Assembly (NCBI GenBank): GCA_022778805.1 | Contig: JALFSN010000003.1 | Coordinates: 157,804-221,803, forward strand | Source of the DNA: Arcanobacterium sp. | Lineage (GTDB): Bacteria > Actinomycetota > Actinomycetes > Actinomycetales > Actinomycetaceae | Direction of reading: 5' to 3' | DNA length: 64,000 nucleotides | Part shown: piece after piece, positions 9,055-17,843 of the stretch | Numbering within the stretch: position 1 is the first letter of the stretch | Layout: each line of letters opens with the position of its first letter | Notes under the pieces: model-generated | What the model was told of the DNA's origin: nothing | Database searches by the model: none | What the model saw: only the letters and a program-made list of their open reading frames with translations | Program-made: the position numbers and the translations under genes

Positions 9055-10230
9055 TCAGCTGCGGAGCAATTCGCGCGTGTGAGCGAGCCGCTCCACAGCT
9101 TGCTCTAGCACATCGTCCGATTTGGCAAAGTGCAGGCGAATGAGGTGGTTCACTGGCTCGGCAAAGAAGCTTGATCCTGGCACTGCCGCCACTTTCACGT
9201 CCCGAGCTAGCCGCTCGCAAAAGTCCAGATCTGAGCTGGCGTGGAATTCGCTAATATCCACTAGCACAAAGTATGTGCCATCTGGAGTGGTGTGCGGCAG
9301 TCCAGCTCGATCTAACCCATCGAGCAGAATGCGGCGTTTGCGCGTGTACGCCTGTGTGAGTTTCTCATAGTAGCTCTGTGGCAGTTCCAGTCCTACCACG
9401 GCCGCTTCTTGCAACGGAGCTGGCGCCCCCACCGTCAAGAAATCGTGGACTTTTTTGATGCGATCGCTCACCTCGGCAGGCGCAATCGTGTAGCCGAGGC
9501 GCCACCCCGTAATCGAGTACGTCTTCGACAGCGACGAACAGCTAATGGTACGTTCGCGTGCTCCTGGTAGCGAAGCAGCATACGTGTGCAGTGCTGGCGC
9601 ATACACAATATGCTCGTAGACCTCATCCGTGATGATATAGGTGCCGTGCTCATTGGCGAGGCTCACGATCAGCTCCAGCTCGGCGTGGGTGAAGACTTTC
9701 CCGCTCGGGTTGGAGGGGTTGCAGACGATAATCGCTTTTGGATCTCGGGCAAAGGCGCTGCGCAGGGCGTCTTCATCAATATCGAATGACGGCGGCGCCA
9801 ACGGCACGTAGATCGGATGCGCTCCAGAGAGCACCGTGTCTGCACCGTAATTCTCGTAGAACGGCGAAAAGATAATCACGTCATCGCCAGGATCTGCCAC
9901 GCTCATCAGCGCGCACATCATGGCTTCCGTCGAACCACAGGTAATCACGATCTCTGAATCTGGGTCGATCTCCCACCCCATGCGAGGACTCTGTTTTCGC
10001 GCCAATGCTTCACGGATATTTTGAGCACCCCACGTGGTGGAATACTGGTGTACATCCACATCGGCCACCTCTCGCAGCCGATCGAGTATTGGCTGCGGCG
10101 GAGCCCAGTCCGGAAAACCTTGCGAGAGATTAATCGCCCCGTATTTGGCGGCAATGCGCGTCATTCTCCGAATGACTGAGTCAGTAAATTTCTCGGTACG
10201 CTGCGAAAGATGATGATTAATCGGCTGCAT
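9055..10230 (-). CDS. Class I/II PLP-dependent aminotransferase
   Basis: A 391-aa fold-type I aminotransferase. NLSQGFPDW near residue 33 is typical of the kynurenine/glutamine/methionine aminotransferase subgroup (KAT, YbdL). The PLP lysine lies in SSLSKTYSITGWRLGY near residue 236, with NPSNPSGKVF and the Asp/Tyr of IITDEVYEHIVY earlier. AGGAG-TGAGCT-ATG gives a sure start. The start overlaps the end of the FAD dehydrogenase gene by 14 bases, so the two are co-translated and probably act in one pathway, the dehydrogenase supplying a 2-oxo acid. Given metNIQ upstream, a methionine or 4-methylthio-2-oxobutanoate substrate is plausible. Aspartate or aromatic amino acids remain possible. Confidence 0.9.
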   Translation of the reverse strand: MQPINHHLSQRTEKFTDSVIRRMTRIAAKYGAINLSQGFPDWAPPQPILDRLREVADVDVHQYSTTWGAQNIREALARKQSPRMGWEIDPDSEIVITCGSTEAMMCALMSVADPGDDVIIFSPFYENYGADTVLSGAHPIYVPLAPPSFDIDEDALRSAFARDPKAIIVCNPSNPSGKVFTHAELELIVSLANEHGTYIITDEVYEHIVYAPALHTYAASLPGARERTISCSSLSKTYSITGWRLGYTIAPAEVSDRIKKVHDFLTVGAPAPLQEAAVVGLELPQSYYEKLTQAYTRKRRILLDGLDRAGLPHTTPDGTYFVLVDISEFHASSDLDFCERLARDVKVAAVPGSSFFAEPVNHLIRLHFAKSDDVLEQAVERLAHTRELLRS

Positions 10231-11596
10231 AGCTCACTCCTGGATTCAAGATTCCCTGCGGGTCAAACACCGCTTTTATCCCTTGCATCAGCGCCACGAT
10301 GCACGGATCTGTATAGCGGAAGAAGTATTGGCGCTTGTTTACTCCTAGGCCGTGTTCGGCAGAGACGAGTCCGCCGAGCGAGGTGGCTATCTCATAGATA
10401 CGGTTGAGCACATCCGCGCGCACGCTCTCCCATTGTTGCTCTGAGCGCTCTCCTTTCATCACGGACATGTGCACGTTGCCATCGCCCGCGTGCCCGAACG
10501 TCACCATTTGTACTCCCGTTTCTTGCTCCAGCTGCTCAATACGCTGCGCGAACGTACCCACCTGAGCAATTGGCACCACCACATCCATCGGCTCTTGTAC
10601 GCTCACGGCCTCTGTGGCGCGCCCAAGCGAGCCGCGCACATGCCACACGTCTGCACTGCGCTGGGAGCTGAGCACTTCCACATCTGCGGCGTGATGCTGG
10701 AGCGCTATCGCTTGCAGCTGTTTTACTCCTGCAGCCACGTACTGTTCGGTGCCGTCTACCGTGAGCAGAACGTAGCACTGGGCGTCTGGATCGCCGAGCC
10801 GAATGCCGGTATAGGCTTCCCCCATGCGAGCTACGCTCTGGGCGATAAATTCCATCGCCGTCGGTTCCACCTGCGAGCGCATGACTGCCGAAATAAATGC
10901 CCAAGCATCGCTGGAGCGCGTGAAAGAAAACAGTGCTGATTGCGCTACCTCGGGCTTGGCCACTAATTTCACGGTAATTTTGGTGATAATAGCCAGGGTG
11001 CCCTCTGAGCCCACGATGGTATCGACGAGGTCAAGGCCGGTGGCGTCTTTGCGGTTTTTTGAGCCGAGCTGTAGCACGTCGCCATTAGCTAGCACACACT
11101 CTAATGCCATCACGTAATCGCGCGTGACGCCGTACTTCACGGCTCGCATCCCGCCAGCATTCGTGGAGACGTTCCCTCCGATGGACGCCTCACGGTCGCC
11201 AGGATCTGGCGGATAAAAGAGGCCGTGTTCTTCAGCATAATCCGCCAGATCTTTGAGGAGAACCCCTGGCTCCACGGTGGCAGTGAGATTCTCTGTATCA
11301 AGTTCCAGTATCTTCTTCATACGGGAGACGTCAATCACCACATTATTTCGGGTGGGTACCGTCGAACCCACCATATTCGTGCCTGCGCCGTGCGGCGTCA
11401 CCGCCCATGAATGAGCGGAAGCAGCCTGAAGCAGACGGCTCACCTCATCTGTGCTTTGGGCGAAGACCAGCGCGCTCGCACGCCCGCTCACATGCCCGAG
11501 CGCATCGGAGACGTAGGCTTCGTCTATATCGTCCGCGCCGAGCACCCGCTCCGGATCTCCAATAATTTTTCGCAGTTCAGTGACGATCTCAACCAT
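10217..11596 (-). CDS. FAD-linked 2-hydroxyacid dehydrogenase (GlcD/DLD type)
   Basis: A flavoprotein of the FAD_binding_4 / FAD-oxidase_C type, oxidising a 2-hydroxy acid (glycolate, D-lactate or similar) to the 2-oxo acid. Visible are VTPHGAGTNMVGS and the stretch PPDPGDREASIGGNVSTNAG in the FAD domain. The C-terminal signatures TFGHAGDGNVH and SAEHGLGVNKRQYF include the His residues that normally bind metal and substrate. The track ORF starts at 11623, but GAGGAAAG precedes the ATG at 11596, giving 459 aa, the usual length. It lies 107 bases after metQ and overlaps the aminotransferase start. The substrate is not readable from sequence. Confidence 0.9.
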   Translation of the reverse strand: MVEIVTELRKIIGDPERVLGADDIDEAYVSDALGHVSGRASALVFAQSTDEVSRLLQAASAHSWAVTPHGAGTNMVGSTVPTRNNVVIDVSRMKKILELDTENLTATVEPGVLLKDLADYAEEHGLFYPPDPGDREASIGGNVSTNAGGMRAVKYGVTRDYVMALECVLANGDVLQLGSKNRKDATGLDLVDTIVGSEGTLAIITKITVKLVAKPEVAQSALFSFTRSSDAWAFISAVMRSQVEPTAMEFIAQSVARMGEAYTGIRLGDPDAQCYVLLTVDGTEQYVAAGVKQLQAIALQHHAADVEVLSSQRSADVWHVRGSLGRATEAVSVQEPMDVVVPIAQVGTFAQRIEQLEQETGVQMVTFGHAGDGNVHMSVMKGERSEQQWESVRADVLNRIYEIATSLGGLVSAEHGLGVNKRQYFFRYTDPCIVALMQGIKAVFDPQGILNPGVSYAAD

Positions 11597-11703
11597 TGCT
11601 TCACTTTCCTCTTCGCTGTACACACTCGTGTGGAACTCGGCCGCGTGAGATTACGCTGCAGGCTTCTCAACGTCTGTCAGCACCTGCAGCGCATTCTCTC
11701 GGC

Positions 11704-12570
11704 TCATTTCAGCAGATTTTCATCCCACCCTTGTGCGACGAAATAACCCTTGAACGTGGTCTCGAACAGTTTCTTCGTCTGCTCGCTCTGGAAAGCTTTC
11801 ACCACTTTTTCGTAGAGTGCTTTCTTCTCTGGATTGTTCAGATCGTCGTTGCGGGCAGCGATGACGTTCCAGTATGCCTTTTCGTCGAGTTTCTTATCTT
11901 GATAGACTGCCGTGGCTGGATCGAGGCCGGCGCTGAGAGCATAGTTGCCATTGACGAAACCGGCAGTGACATCCGGCAGATTAGACTGAATGAGGTTTGC
12001 CGCGAGCGGCACCAGCTGAATCTTCTTCGCAAAAGAGGCAATATCATCCGCTGTCGGGCTCAGCCCCGCCCCATCTTTGAGCGTGAGTACCCCTGCCGCT
12101 TCCAGCACTTTCAGAGCGCGGCCACCGTTTGTGGGGTCATTCGGATAAGCAATTTTATCGCCGTCTTTAATCTGATCGACGCTCGTAATAGCGCCAGCTG
12201 AATAGAGATTGAGCGGAATGATAAACGTGTACCCAGCTGCGGCAATCTTATAGCCATTGGCCTTAGAATCGGATTCTAGGAATGCCACATGCTGGAAAGC
12301 GTTCAGATCGATATCGCCTGAGGCGAGCGCATTGTTGGGCGTGGAGTAATCTCCAAACTGCACGATCTGCAGATCAATGCCTTCTCCGGCGAGCAGCTCT
12401 TTGGCGGGCTGCCAGAGATCTTCGTAGACGGCTCCCACGACGCCGAGCTTCAGTGTGGTCTTCTCGCTGGAGGCACCAGATGTGACGGCGGGGTTCGAGC
12501 TGGAGCAGGCGGCGAGGCTCAAAGCCGACACCGCTGCAATGGCCAACGATGCTAATTTCTTCAGTTTCAT
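11704..12570 (-). CDS. metQ: Methionine ABC transporter substrate-binding lipoprotein
   Basis: NlpA/MetQ-family lipoprotein, the extracellular receptor of the MetNIQ importer. From the ATG at 12570 it begins MKLKKLASLAIAAVSALS with lipobox LAAC, so it is lipid-anchored. The mature part has the family patterns LKLGVVGAVYEDLW, GIDLQIVQFGDYSTPN and LNAFQHVAFLE. GAAAGG is well placed before this start; the longer track ORF (12648) adds 26 residues without signal character. It is 288 aa long and third in the metN-metI-metQ operon. Specificity for methionine is inferred from the family and from the operon. Confidence 0.92.
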   Translation of the reverse strand: MKLKKLASLAIAAVSALSLAACSSSNPAVTSGASSEKTTLKLGVVGAVYEDLWQPAKELLAGEGIDLQIVQFGDYSTPNNALASGDIDLNAFQHVAFLESDSKANGYKIAAAGYTFIIPLNLYSAGAITSVDQIKDGDKIAYPNDPTNGGRALKVLEAAGVLTLKDGAGLSPTADDIASFAKKIQLVPLAANLIQSNLPDVTAGFVNGNYALSAGLDPATAVYQDKKLDEKAYWNVIAARNDDLNNPEKKALYEKVVKAFQSEQTKKLFETTFKGYFVAQGWDENLLK

Positions 12571-12674
12571 GATTGTGTACCTTTCGTATATATGTACGTG
12601 TTGATATGTACGTTTCGTTCTGTGTGTTTCGTATAGATGTGCCGTCATGTACGGACATCAGAATGTGTGGACAG

Positions 12675-13355
12675 TCAGTGTTTAGCTCTACGGGCTATCG
12701 CCGTGCCAATCACCTGCACAATCGTGACCATCAGCACCAGCATGATCACTGTTCCCCAAGTGACGTCGTTTTGGTTGAGATCTTTGCCGTAGCGAATGGC
12801 GAAGTCGCCCAGGCCGCCCGCCCCGACGGCACCGGCCATCGCCGTCAAACCAATCAGAGAAATAATCGTCACGGTACCGCCGCGCACCAGGGCAGGAATC
12901 CCTTCGCGCAGATAGACGCGCCAGATAATATCTCCGGTGCTCAGACCCATTGCCTCAGCAGCTTCAATGAGACCGTCAGGCACGTCTGCCAGCGCATTTT
13001 CCACCTGCCGCGTGAAGAAGGGGACGCATCCAAACACCAGCGGCACAATCGCGCCCGCGACGCCGATAGCCGTGCCCATAATCAGACGGCTGAGTGGCAT
13101 AAGCAGAATGACGAGAATAATGAACGGTACGGATCGGAAAAAGTTCACCACTTTGTCGATCACTTGAAAAATCAGGGCATTCTCGCTGATTCCCTCAGGG
13201 CGAGTGATCGTGAGCAGCACAGCAAAGAACATGCCGAGTACAAAAGAAATCGCGCCAGAGATTCCCACCATGACCAACGTATCGACAGTCGCCTGCCAAA
13301 ATTCCGGCATCCGCTTCGCCAAATTTGGGAAGATACTAACGAGCCACTCGCTCAT
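12675..13355 (-). CDS. metI: Methionine ABC transporter permease
   Basis: Inner-membrane permease with about five hydrophobic segments. The EAA loop is visible as LIEAAEAMGLSTGDIIWRVYL, and GLTAMAGAVGAGGLGDFAIRYG is characteristic of MetI. GGAGG precedes the ATG at 13355 (MSEWLVSIFPN), giving 226 aa. The track start at 13388 would extend into metN. The gene overlaps the metN end by 20 bases, so translation is coupled. A 104-base spacer separates it from metQ, with no clear terminator. Confidence 0.93.
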   Translation of the reverse strand: MSEWLVSIFPNLAKRMPEFWQATVDTLVMVGISGAISFVLGMFFAVLLTITRPEGISENALIFQVIDKVVNFFRSVPFIILVILLMPLSRLIMGTAIGVAGAIVPLVFGCVPFFTRQVENALADVPDGLIEAAEAMGLSTGDIIWRVYLREGIPALVRGGTVTIISLIGLTAMAGAVGAGGLGDFAIRYGKDLNQNDVTWGTVIMLVLMVTIVQVIGTAIARRAKH

Positions 13356-14382
13356 CGCGCAACACCTCCACTTCCACATCTTGTTCACTCATAAAAGCTA
13401 TTGCCTGCGAAATGTTCTCAGCGCCGCCAGAGAGAATACCCACCGTGCCACCAATCGGAGTGCCTTGCACCACTTCCACATCGGCGAAAATGATCGCCAA
13501 ATCTACATCAAAGCGGCGAGCCATCACCGTAATCAGCGGATCTTTAGCGTTGTGGCGCACATAGCGCAAGCGCACGAGCACCTGCCCTGCAGCAATATCG
13601 GTGATAGCAGCGCCTTCCTCTAAGAATTCCTCCACCTTCGACAGATGAGAAGTGGAGCGAATAAATTCGCGCGTGAGCTCTGCCTTCGGTTCAGAGAAAA
13701 TGCTGTAGACGTCGCCCTCCTCTGCCACCACACCGTCTTGCATCACCGCCACTTTATTGCAGATTTCTTTGACGACGTTCATGTGATGAGTAATCACGAC
13801 CAGCGTCAAACCAAGCTGTTCATTGAGCTGTTTGAGCAGCTTGAGAATGGCTTGCGTATTTTGCGGATCGAGAGCGGACGTCGCCTCATCACATATCAAC
13901 ACGCTGGGATTGTTCACAAGCGCACGGGCAATCGCCACCCGTTGCTTCTGCCCACCCGAGAGCTCACTCGGATATGCTTTAGCTTTCTCCGCAATCCCCA
14001 CCAGTTCCAGCAGCTGAGCCACCCGCTCTTTGCGCTGCGCTCTTTTCAAGCCAGAACGTTTCAGAGCAAAGGCCACATTTTGTTCGATGGTGCGCGAGGG
14101 CATCAGTGCGAAGTGCTGGAAAATCATGCCGATTTTGCGGCGCGCTGCGCGCAAATCTTTCGTGCGCAGGCTAGTGAGCTCTCGCCCATCGACCGTCACC
14201 GTGCCAACTGTGGGGCGTTCCAACAGATTGATACAGCGAACCAACGTAGATTTTCCAGCGCCCGAATAGCCGATAATGCCGTAGACGTCGCCGTCCTCCA
14301 CCTGGAGCGAGACGTCTCGCAACGCATGGACGGCATTTTTACCTTGCCCGAAATCTTTCGAGATATGAGTGAGTGTAATCAC
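13336..14382 (-). CDS. metN: Methionine ABC transporter ATP-binding protein
   Basis: ATPase of the MetNIQ importer, 348 aa. Walker A GYSGAGKST is near residue 40, the ABC signature LSGGQKQRVAIARAL near 140 and Walker B VLICDEATSALD just after. The C-terminal 100 residues form the NIL/ACT-like domain (ITDIAAGQVLVRLRYV...) that binds methionine and gives feedback inhibition of transport in characterised MetN proteins. The start is a GTG at 14382 preceded by GGGAG-CATATA. It is the first gene of a probable five-gene operon running to the aminotransferase. Confidence 0.95.
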   Translation of the reverse strand: MITLTHISKDFGQGKNAVHALRDVSLQVEDGDVYGIIGYSGAGKSTLVRCINLLERPTVGTVTVDGRELTSLRTKDLRAARRKIGMIFQHFALMPSRTIEQNVAFALKRSGLKRAQRKERVAQLLELVGIAEKAKAYPSELSGGQKQRVAIARALVNNPSVLICDEATSALDPQNTQAILKLLKQLNEQLGLTLVVITHHMNVVKEICNKVAVMQDGVVAEEGDVYSIFSEPKAELTREFIRSTSHLSKVEEFLEEGAAITDIAAGQVLVRLRYVRHNAKDPLITVMARRFDVDLAIIFADVEVVQGTPIGGTVGILSGGAENISQAIAFMSEQDVEVEVLRDERVAR

Positions 14383-14952
14383 TATATGCTCCCATAATGC
14401 TAGGACGTGACGCCGTATCCAGATCGCAGAGCTGGCCGCACTACTCTTGCAGACTCGTTACGTCTGACGCTGCACTGCAGACTCGCGCGCACAATAGTGT
14501 GCATTCATGTCTCATCGCTAGCAGGCAGCGGCAGCTACGGCATCACCGTGAGCGTACACATCAAGTACCGGCTCATGAGCTGAAATAAACGGCGATAAAT
14601 TCTTTTCCCGCGCTGAATGCACACGCTTAATGTTGGCTTGTCTCACCTGCCTGCGTGCCCGAAAGCATTCAGCGCACCCGCATCAGCATGCACATCATGT
14701 GCATGCGCATCATGGAAGGCGTAGCGGAGCCACAGGCACGAGCGGCGAACCAGCAGGCCATCTGTGTACTCCTCCAATAGAACCAACCAACGCCCTCACT
14801 GTACACACACTCGGCAATCAGCTCAAACTGCACACCGACACACCGGCAAAAATGAGACGCGACCGACGGAACTCACTCCGTCAGCCGCATCTCGCACTAG
14901 CTTTCATTACTCCTCACGCTAGGCTGTTCCTCAGGTTAGGTTATCCCTCACG
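14383..14952 (-). promoter_or_regulatory. Leader/promoter region of the metNIQ operon (570 bp, no gene)
   Basis: Long gene-free stretch between the rnj stop and the metN start. On the transcribed strand it contains three complementary blocks, GTCTG (14478-14482), CAGAC (14462-14466) and GTCTG (14450-14454), which allow two mutually exclusive hairpins. A GCACA-CTAT-TGTGC hairpin lies just before them. The far upstream part carries the repeat at 14686-14715 and a small hairpin (GACGGA...TCCGTC) after rnj. No confident match to SAM-I or SAM-IV riboswitch cores was found by eye, and no clear promoter hexamers. Confidence 0.4.
14686..14715. repeat. Palindrome and 15-bp tandem repeat upstream of metN
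   Basis: GCATGCACAT and ATGTGCATGC flank a single C, forming a perfect 21-base palindrome at 14686-14706. The same stretch reads as two tandem 15-base units (14686-14700 and 14701-14715) differing at two bases. The symmetry suits a dimeric repressor operator. It lies about 300 bases before metN and 240 after rnj. Confidence 0.55.
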
Positions 14953-16629
14953 CTAGGCTTCAATCACCGTCGGAATGATCATCGGGGCACGATGTAGCTT
15001 ACGCGCTGCCCATCGCCCTACTACTCGCCGCATCGCCTGCTGCATTTGATAGCTGTCAGCTGAGGGAGCTGCCAACTTCTTCTCTAAGGCTTCTTTGACG
15101 TCGGGCACGATAGTTTCAAACACTGAGTCATCTTCTGCCATACCGCGGGCTTGGATATGCGGCCCCGTGATAATCGTGCGCTCGTGCCCATCGACGACGG
15201 CGTAAATGGCGATGAATCCCTCTTCGCCCAGCGTGCGCCGATCCGTGAGGTCCGCTTCTCCGATCTCACCCACGGACGAACCATCGACAAACACATACCC
15301 CACAGGCACTTCGCCCACGATTTTCGCCACGCCGTCATGCAGGTCTACCACTGAGCCATCTTCGCAGATGAGCACATTCTCCGGCGGCACGCCAGTCTTC
15401 ACTGCGAGCGCACCGTTGGCCACGAGATGCCGCGCCTCGCCGTGAATCGGCATAGCGTTGAGTGGTTCGACAATATTGTAGGCAAAGAGCAGCTCGCCCT
15501 GAGCGCTGTGCCCTGAGACGTGGACTTGTGCATTGCCCTGATGCACCACTCGCGCACCGAGCTTCGTCAGTCCATTGATGAGGCGAAATACCGAATTTTC
15601 ATTGCCAGGAATGAGAGAGCTGGCAAAAATCACGGTATCCCCAGGGCCTACGCCGATGCGTTTATGAGAGCCGGACGCTATTCGCGAGAGCACCGCCATC
15701 GGCTCCCCCTGCGATCCGGTGCTCATAAAGACACGCTGATCATCGGGTAGATACTCCATATCTTTGACGTCGATCAACGTATTATCTGGCACGGTGAGGA
15801 TTCCAAGCTCAGCGGCAATCGTCATGTTTTTCACCATGGAACGCCCGACGAAACACACCTTACGCCCCATTTTTGCCGCTGTATCGAGCACCTGCTGCAC
15901 CCGATGGACATGCGAAGAGAATGCTGCCACCACGATTTGCCCGTGGCTCTGAGCAAAAACGCTCTCTAAAACCGGCCCAATCTCCACCTCAGAGTGCACA
16001 AATCCTGGCACTTCTGCATTCGTGGAATCCGCCATAAAGAGATCGACGCCTTCGTCGCCTGCGCGGGCAAAAGCGCGTAAATCCGTGATTCTGCCATCAA
16101 GCGGAAGCTGATCCATTTTAAAATCGCCCGTGATGAGAATAGTGCCACCAGCTGAGCGCATGAAGACGGCCAACGCATCTGGGATGGAGTGGTTCACGGA
16201 AATAAATTCGCACTCAAAGGCACCTAGCTGCTCGACGTCTCCCTCACGTACCACCAATGAATACGGCTTAATCTTCCATTCGGCGAGTTTGGCTTCCGTG
16301 AGCGCAATCGTAAATTGCGATCCCACAATGGGAATATCGGGGCGCAGTCGCAGCAGATACGGCACTGCACCAATATGATCCTCGTGTCCGTGCGTGAGCA
16401 CCAGCGCATCGACGTCGTCAAGACGATCTTTAATGTAATCAAAATCTGGCAAGATCAAATCTACGCCAGGCTGTGTCTCTTCTGGAAAGAGCACACCGCA
16501 ATCGACGATCAGCAGCCGCCCATTGCATTCAAACACCGTCATGTTTCTGCCGATGTTTCCAATTCCGCCAAGTGGCACAATGCGCACTGTATCAGGTGCG
16601 AGTGCTGGGGGTTCTTGTATATGACTCAT
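14953..16629 (-). CDS. rnj: Ribonuclease J
   Basis: A beta-CASP metallo-beta-lactamase RNase of 558 aa with combined endo- and 5'-exonuclease activity in RNA maturation and decay. The zinc-binding HGHEDH (LTHGHEDHIGAVPYLL) is at residues 80-85, ITGDFKMDQ near 170, and the beta-CASP motif region VVAAFSSHVHRVQQ later. HVSGHSAQGEL and PIHGEARHLVANG are typical RNase J signatures. The neighbouring dapA on the same strand is the mycobacterial arrangement. AGGGG lies only one base before the ATG at 16629, so initiation may be leaderless or weak. Confidence 0.95.
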   Translation of the reverse strand: MSHIQEPPALAPDTVRIVPLGGIGNIGRNMTVFECNGRLLIVDCGVLFPEETQPGVDLILPDFDYIKDRLDDVDALVLTHGHEDHIGAVPYLLRLRPDIPIVGSQFTIALTEAKLAEWKIKPYSLVVREGDVEQLGAFECEFISVNHSIPDALAVFMRSAGGTILITGDFKMDQLPLDGRITDLRAFARAGDEGVDLFMADSTNAEVPGFVHSEVEIGPVLESVFAQSHGQIVVAAFSSHVHRVQQVLDTAAKMGRKVCFVGRSMVKNMTIAAELGILTVPDNTLIDVKDMEYLPDDQRVFMSTGSQGEPMAVLSRIASGSHKRIGVGPGDTVIFASSLIPGNENSVFRLINGLTKLGARVVHQGNAQVHVSGHSAQGELLFAYNIVEPLNAMPIHGEARHLVANGALAVKTGVPPENVLICEDGSVVDLHDGVAKIVGEVPVGYVFVDGSSVGEIGEADLTDRRTLGEEGFIAIYAVVDGHERTIITGPHIQARGMAEDDSVFETIVPDVKEALEKKLAAPSADSYQMQQAMRRVVGRWAARKLHRAPMIIPTVIEA

Positions 16630-16724
16630 ACCCCTATTGTGCCACGCTCAGCTGTGCTAGCGTGGCACACCTGAACGCATCTGAGCCCAGAACAGCCGAG
16701 CTGCAGCACCCCCTGCATGATTTT

Positions 16725-17630
16725 TCAGCTCAAATAGCCACCAGCAGCAAGCGCCGCATGGAGCGATTCTAATTCTGGAGCGCTCGCACCAACGAGCGGC
16801 AAGCGCAGCGTGGCATGTGGAATCACGCCGAGCATCTTGAGCGCCTCTTTCGCCATGACGGCTCCTTGCCCGCCTCCCATAATGGCATCAATGATCGGCA
16901 GTTGCGCATAAAATTCTTCACGGGCGCTCGTGACGTCGCCAGCATCCATCAGCGCGACGAGCGCGCGCAATCTGGCGCTCATGACGTGTCCTGCCACACT
17001 CACCACGCCGGAAGCTCCATGTGCGAGCCATGAAAAATTGAGAGAATCGTCGCCAGAGTAATACGCCAGGCCAGTGCTATGCATCTTCTTCAGCCCTGCG
17101 GCCACATCTCCGGTGGCATCTTTGACGGCGAGCACCTGTTCTAACTCTGCCAGTCGCATCAAGGTATCATCAGTGATTTTTACTCCGGTACGCCCAGGAA
17201 TGTCGTAGAGCATCACTGGCAGTCCCGTCGATTCTGTCACTGCACGAATATGCTGATAGACGCCCTCCTGGGAGGGGCGATTGTAGTAAGGGGCAAGCAC
17301 CAGCAGTGCGTCAGCACCAGATTTCTCAGCGCTCTGTGCCATCCGCACGGCGTGAGCAGTGTCGTTTGAGCCAGCACCGGCAATGATCGTTGCTCGATCT
17401 CCCACGGCAGCTTTCACGGCACGCACCAACTCGTCTTTTTCCGGCTGGTGGGTGGTGGGAGATTCGCCGGTCGTGCCAGAGAGTACCAACGCATCGCAGC
17501 CGTCGTCCACGAGCTTGAGAGCAAGTTTTTGGCAACTCTCCGTATCAAGAGAGCCATCTTCAAAGAACGGCGTCACCATCGCAACAGCGACAGAGCCGAA
17601 TGGACGCGCAGGAATCGTTGTGTTAGCCAT
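16725..17630 (-). CDS. dapA: 4-hydroxy-tetrahydrodipicolinate synthase
   Basis: Condenses pyruvate with aspartate semialdehyde, the first committed step to diaminopimelate and lysine. At 301 aa, the TIM-barrel lyase signatures are complete: GTTGESPTT (residues 52-60), PYYNRPSQ, catalytic Tyr142 in LYDIPGRTGV and Schiff-base Lys170 in VLAVKDATGD. It lies 95 bases upstream of rnj on the same strand. dapB lies about 1.1 kb away on the same strand, separated by a GNAT gene of opposite orientation. Confidence 0.97.
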   Translation of the reverse strand: MANTTIPARPFGSVAVAMVTPFFEDGSLDTESCQKLALKLVDDGCDALVLSGTTGESPTTHQPEKDELVRAVKAAVGDRATIIAGAGSNDTAHAVRMAQSAEKSGADALLVLAPYYNRPSQEGVYQHIRAVTESTGLPVMLYDIPGRTGVKITDDTLMRLAELEQVLAVKDATGDVAAGLKKMHSTGLAYYSGDDSLNFSWLAHGASGVVSVAGHVMSARLRALVALMDAGDVTSAREEFYAQLPIIDAIMGGGQGAVMAKEALKMLGVIPHATLRLPLVGASAPELESLHAALAAGGYLS

Positions 17631-17798
17631 ATCGCTAGCCTAGCTCTCCCCTCTCCGAGCATCCGGATAAGCTCGCCATGTGAACGGATATGATGGCTCT
17701 CTATCGCTGCAGTATTGCGACGAACGGCGCACGGATGAGATACCGAGGCGATGTGCTGGCGTGACATATCAAAGCGATGCATAGAGGCGGGCACTATC

Positions 17799-17832
17799 TG
17801 TCACGGCGTAAGCGTTGTCACGGCGTAAGCGC
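17799..17832. repeat. 17-bp tandem repeat at the GNAT gene promoter
   Basis: Two adjacent copies of TGTCACGGCGTAAGCG plus one variable base (17799-17815, 17816-17832) lie directly before a CATAAT hexamer (17832-17837) and the ATG at 17844. The CATAAT is only six bases from the ATG and there is no Shine-Dalgarno sequence, which fits a leaderless mRNA. Confidence 0.5.
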
Positions 17833-17843
17833 ATAATAGAGAT

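Noticed and set aside
14530-14600. Possible SAM-IV-like riboswitch before metN (GCTCATGAGC and GCCGTAGCTGCC blocks)
   Set aside because: The resemblance to the ATGAG and GGCTAC elements is short; the remaining core and pseudoknot could not be found by eye. An Rfam search would settle it.
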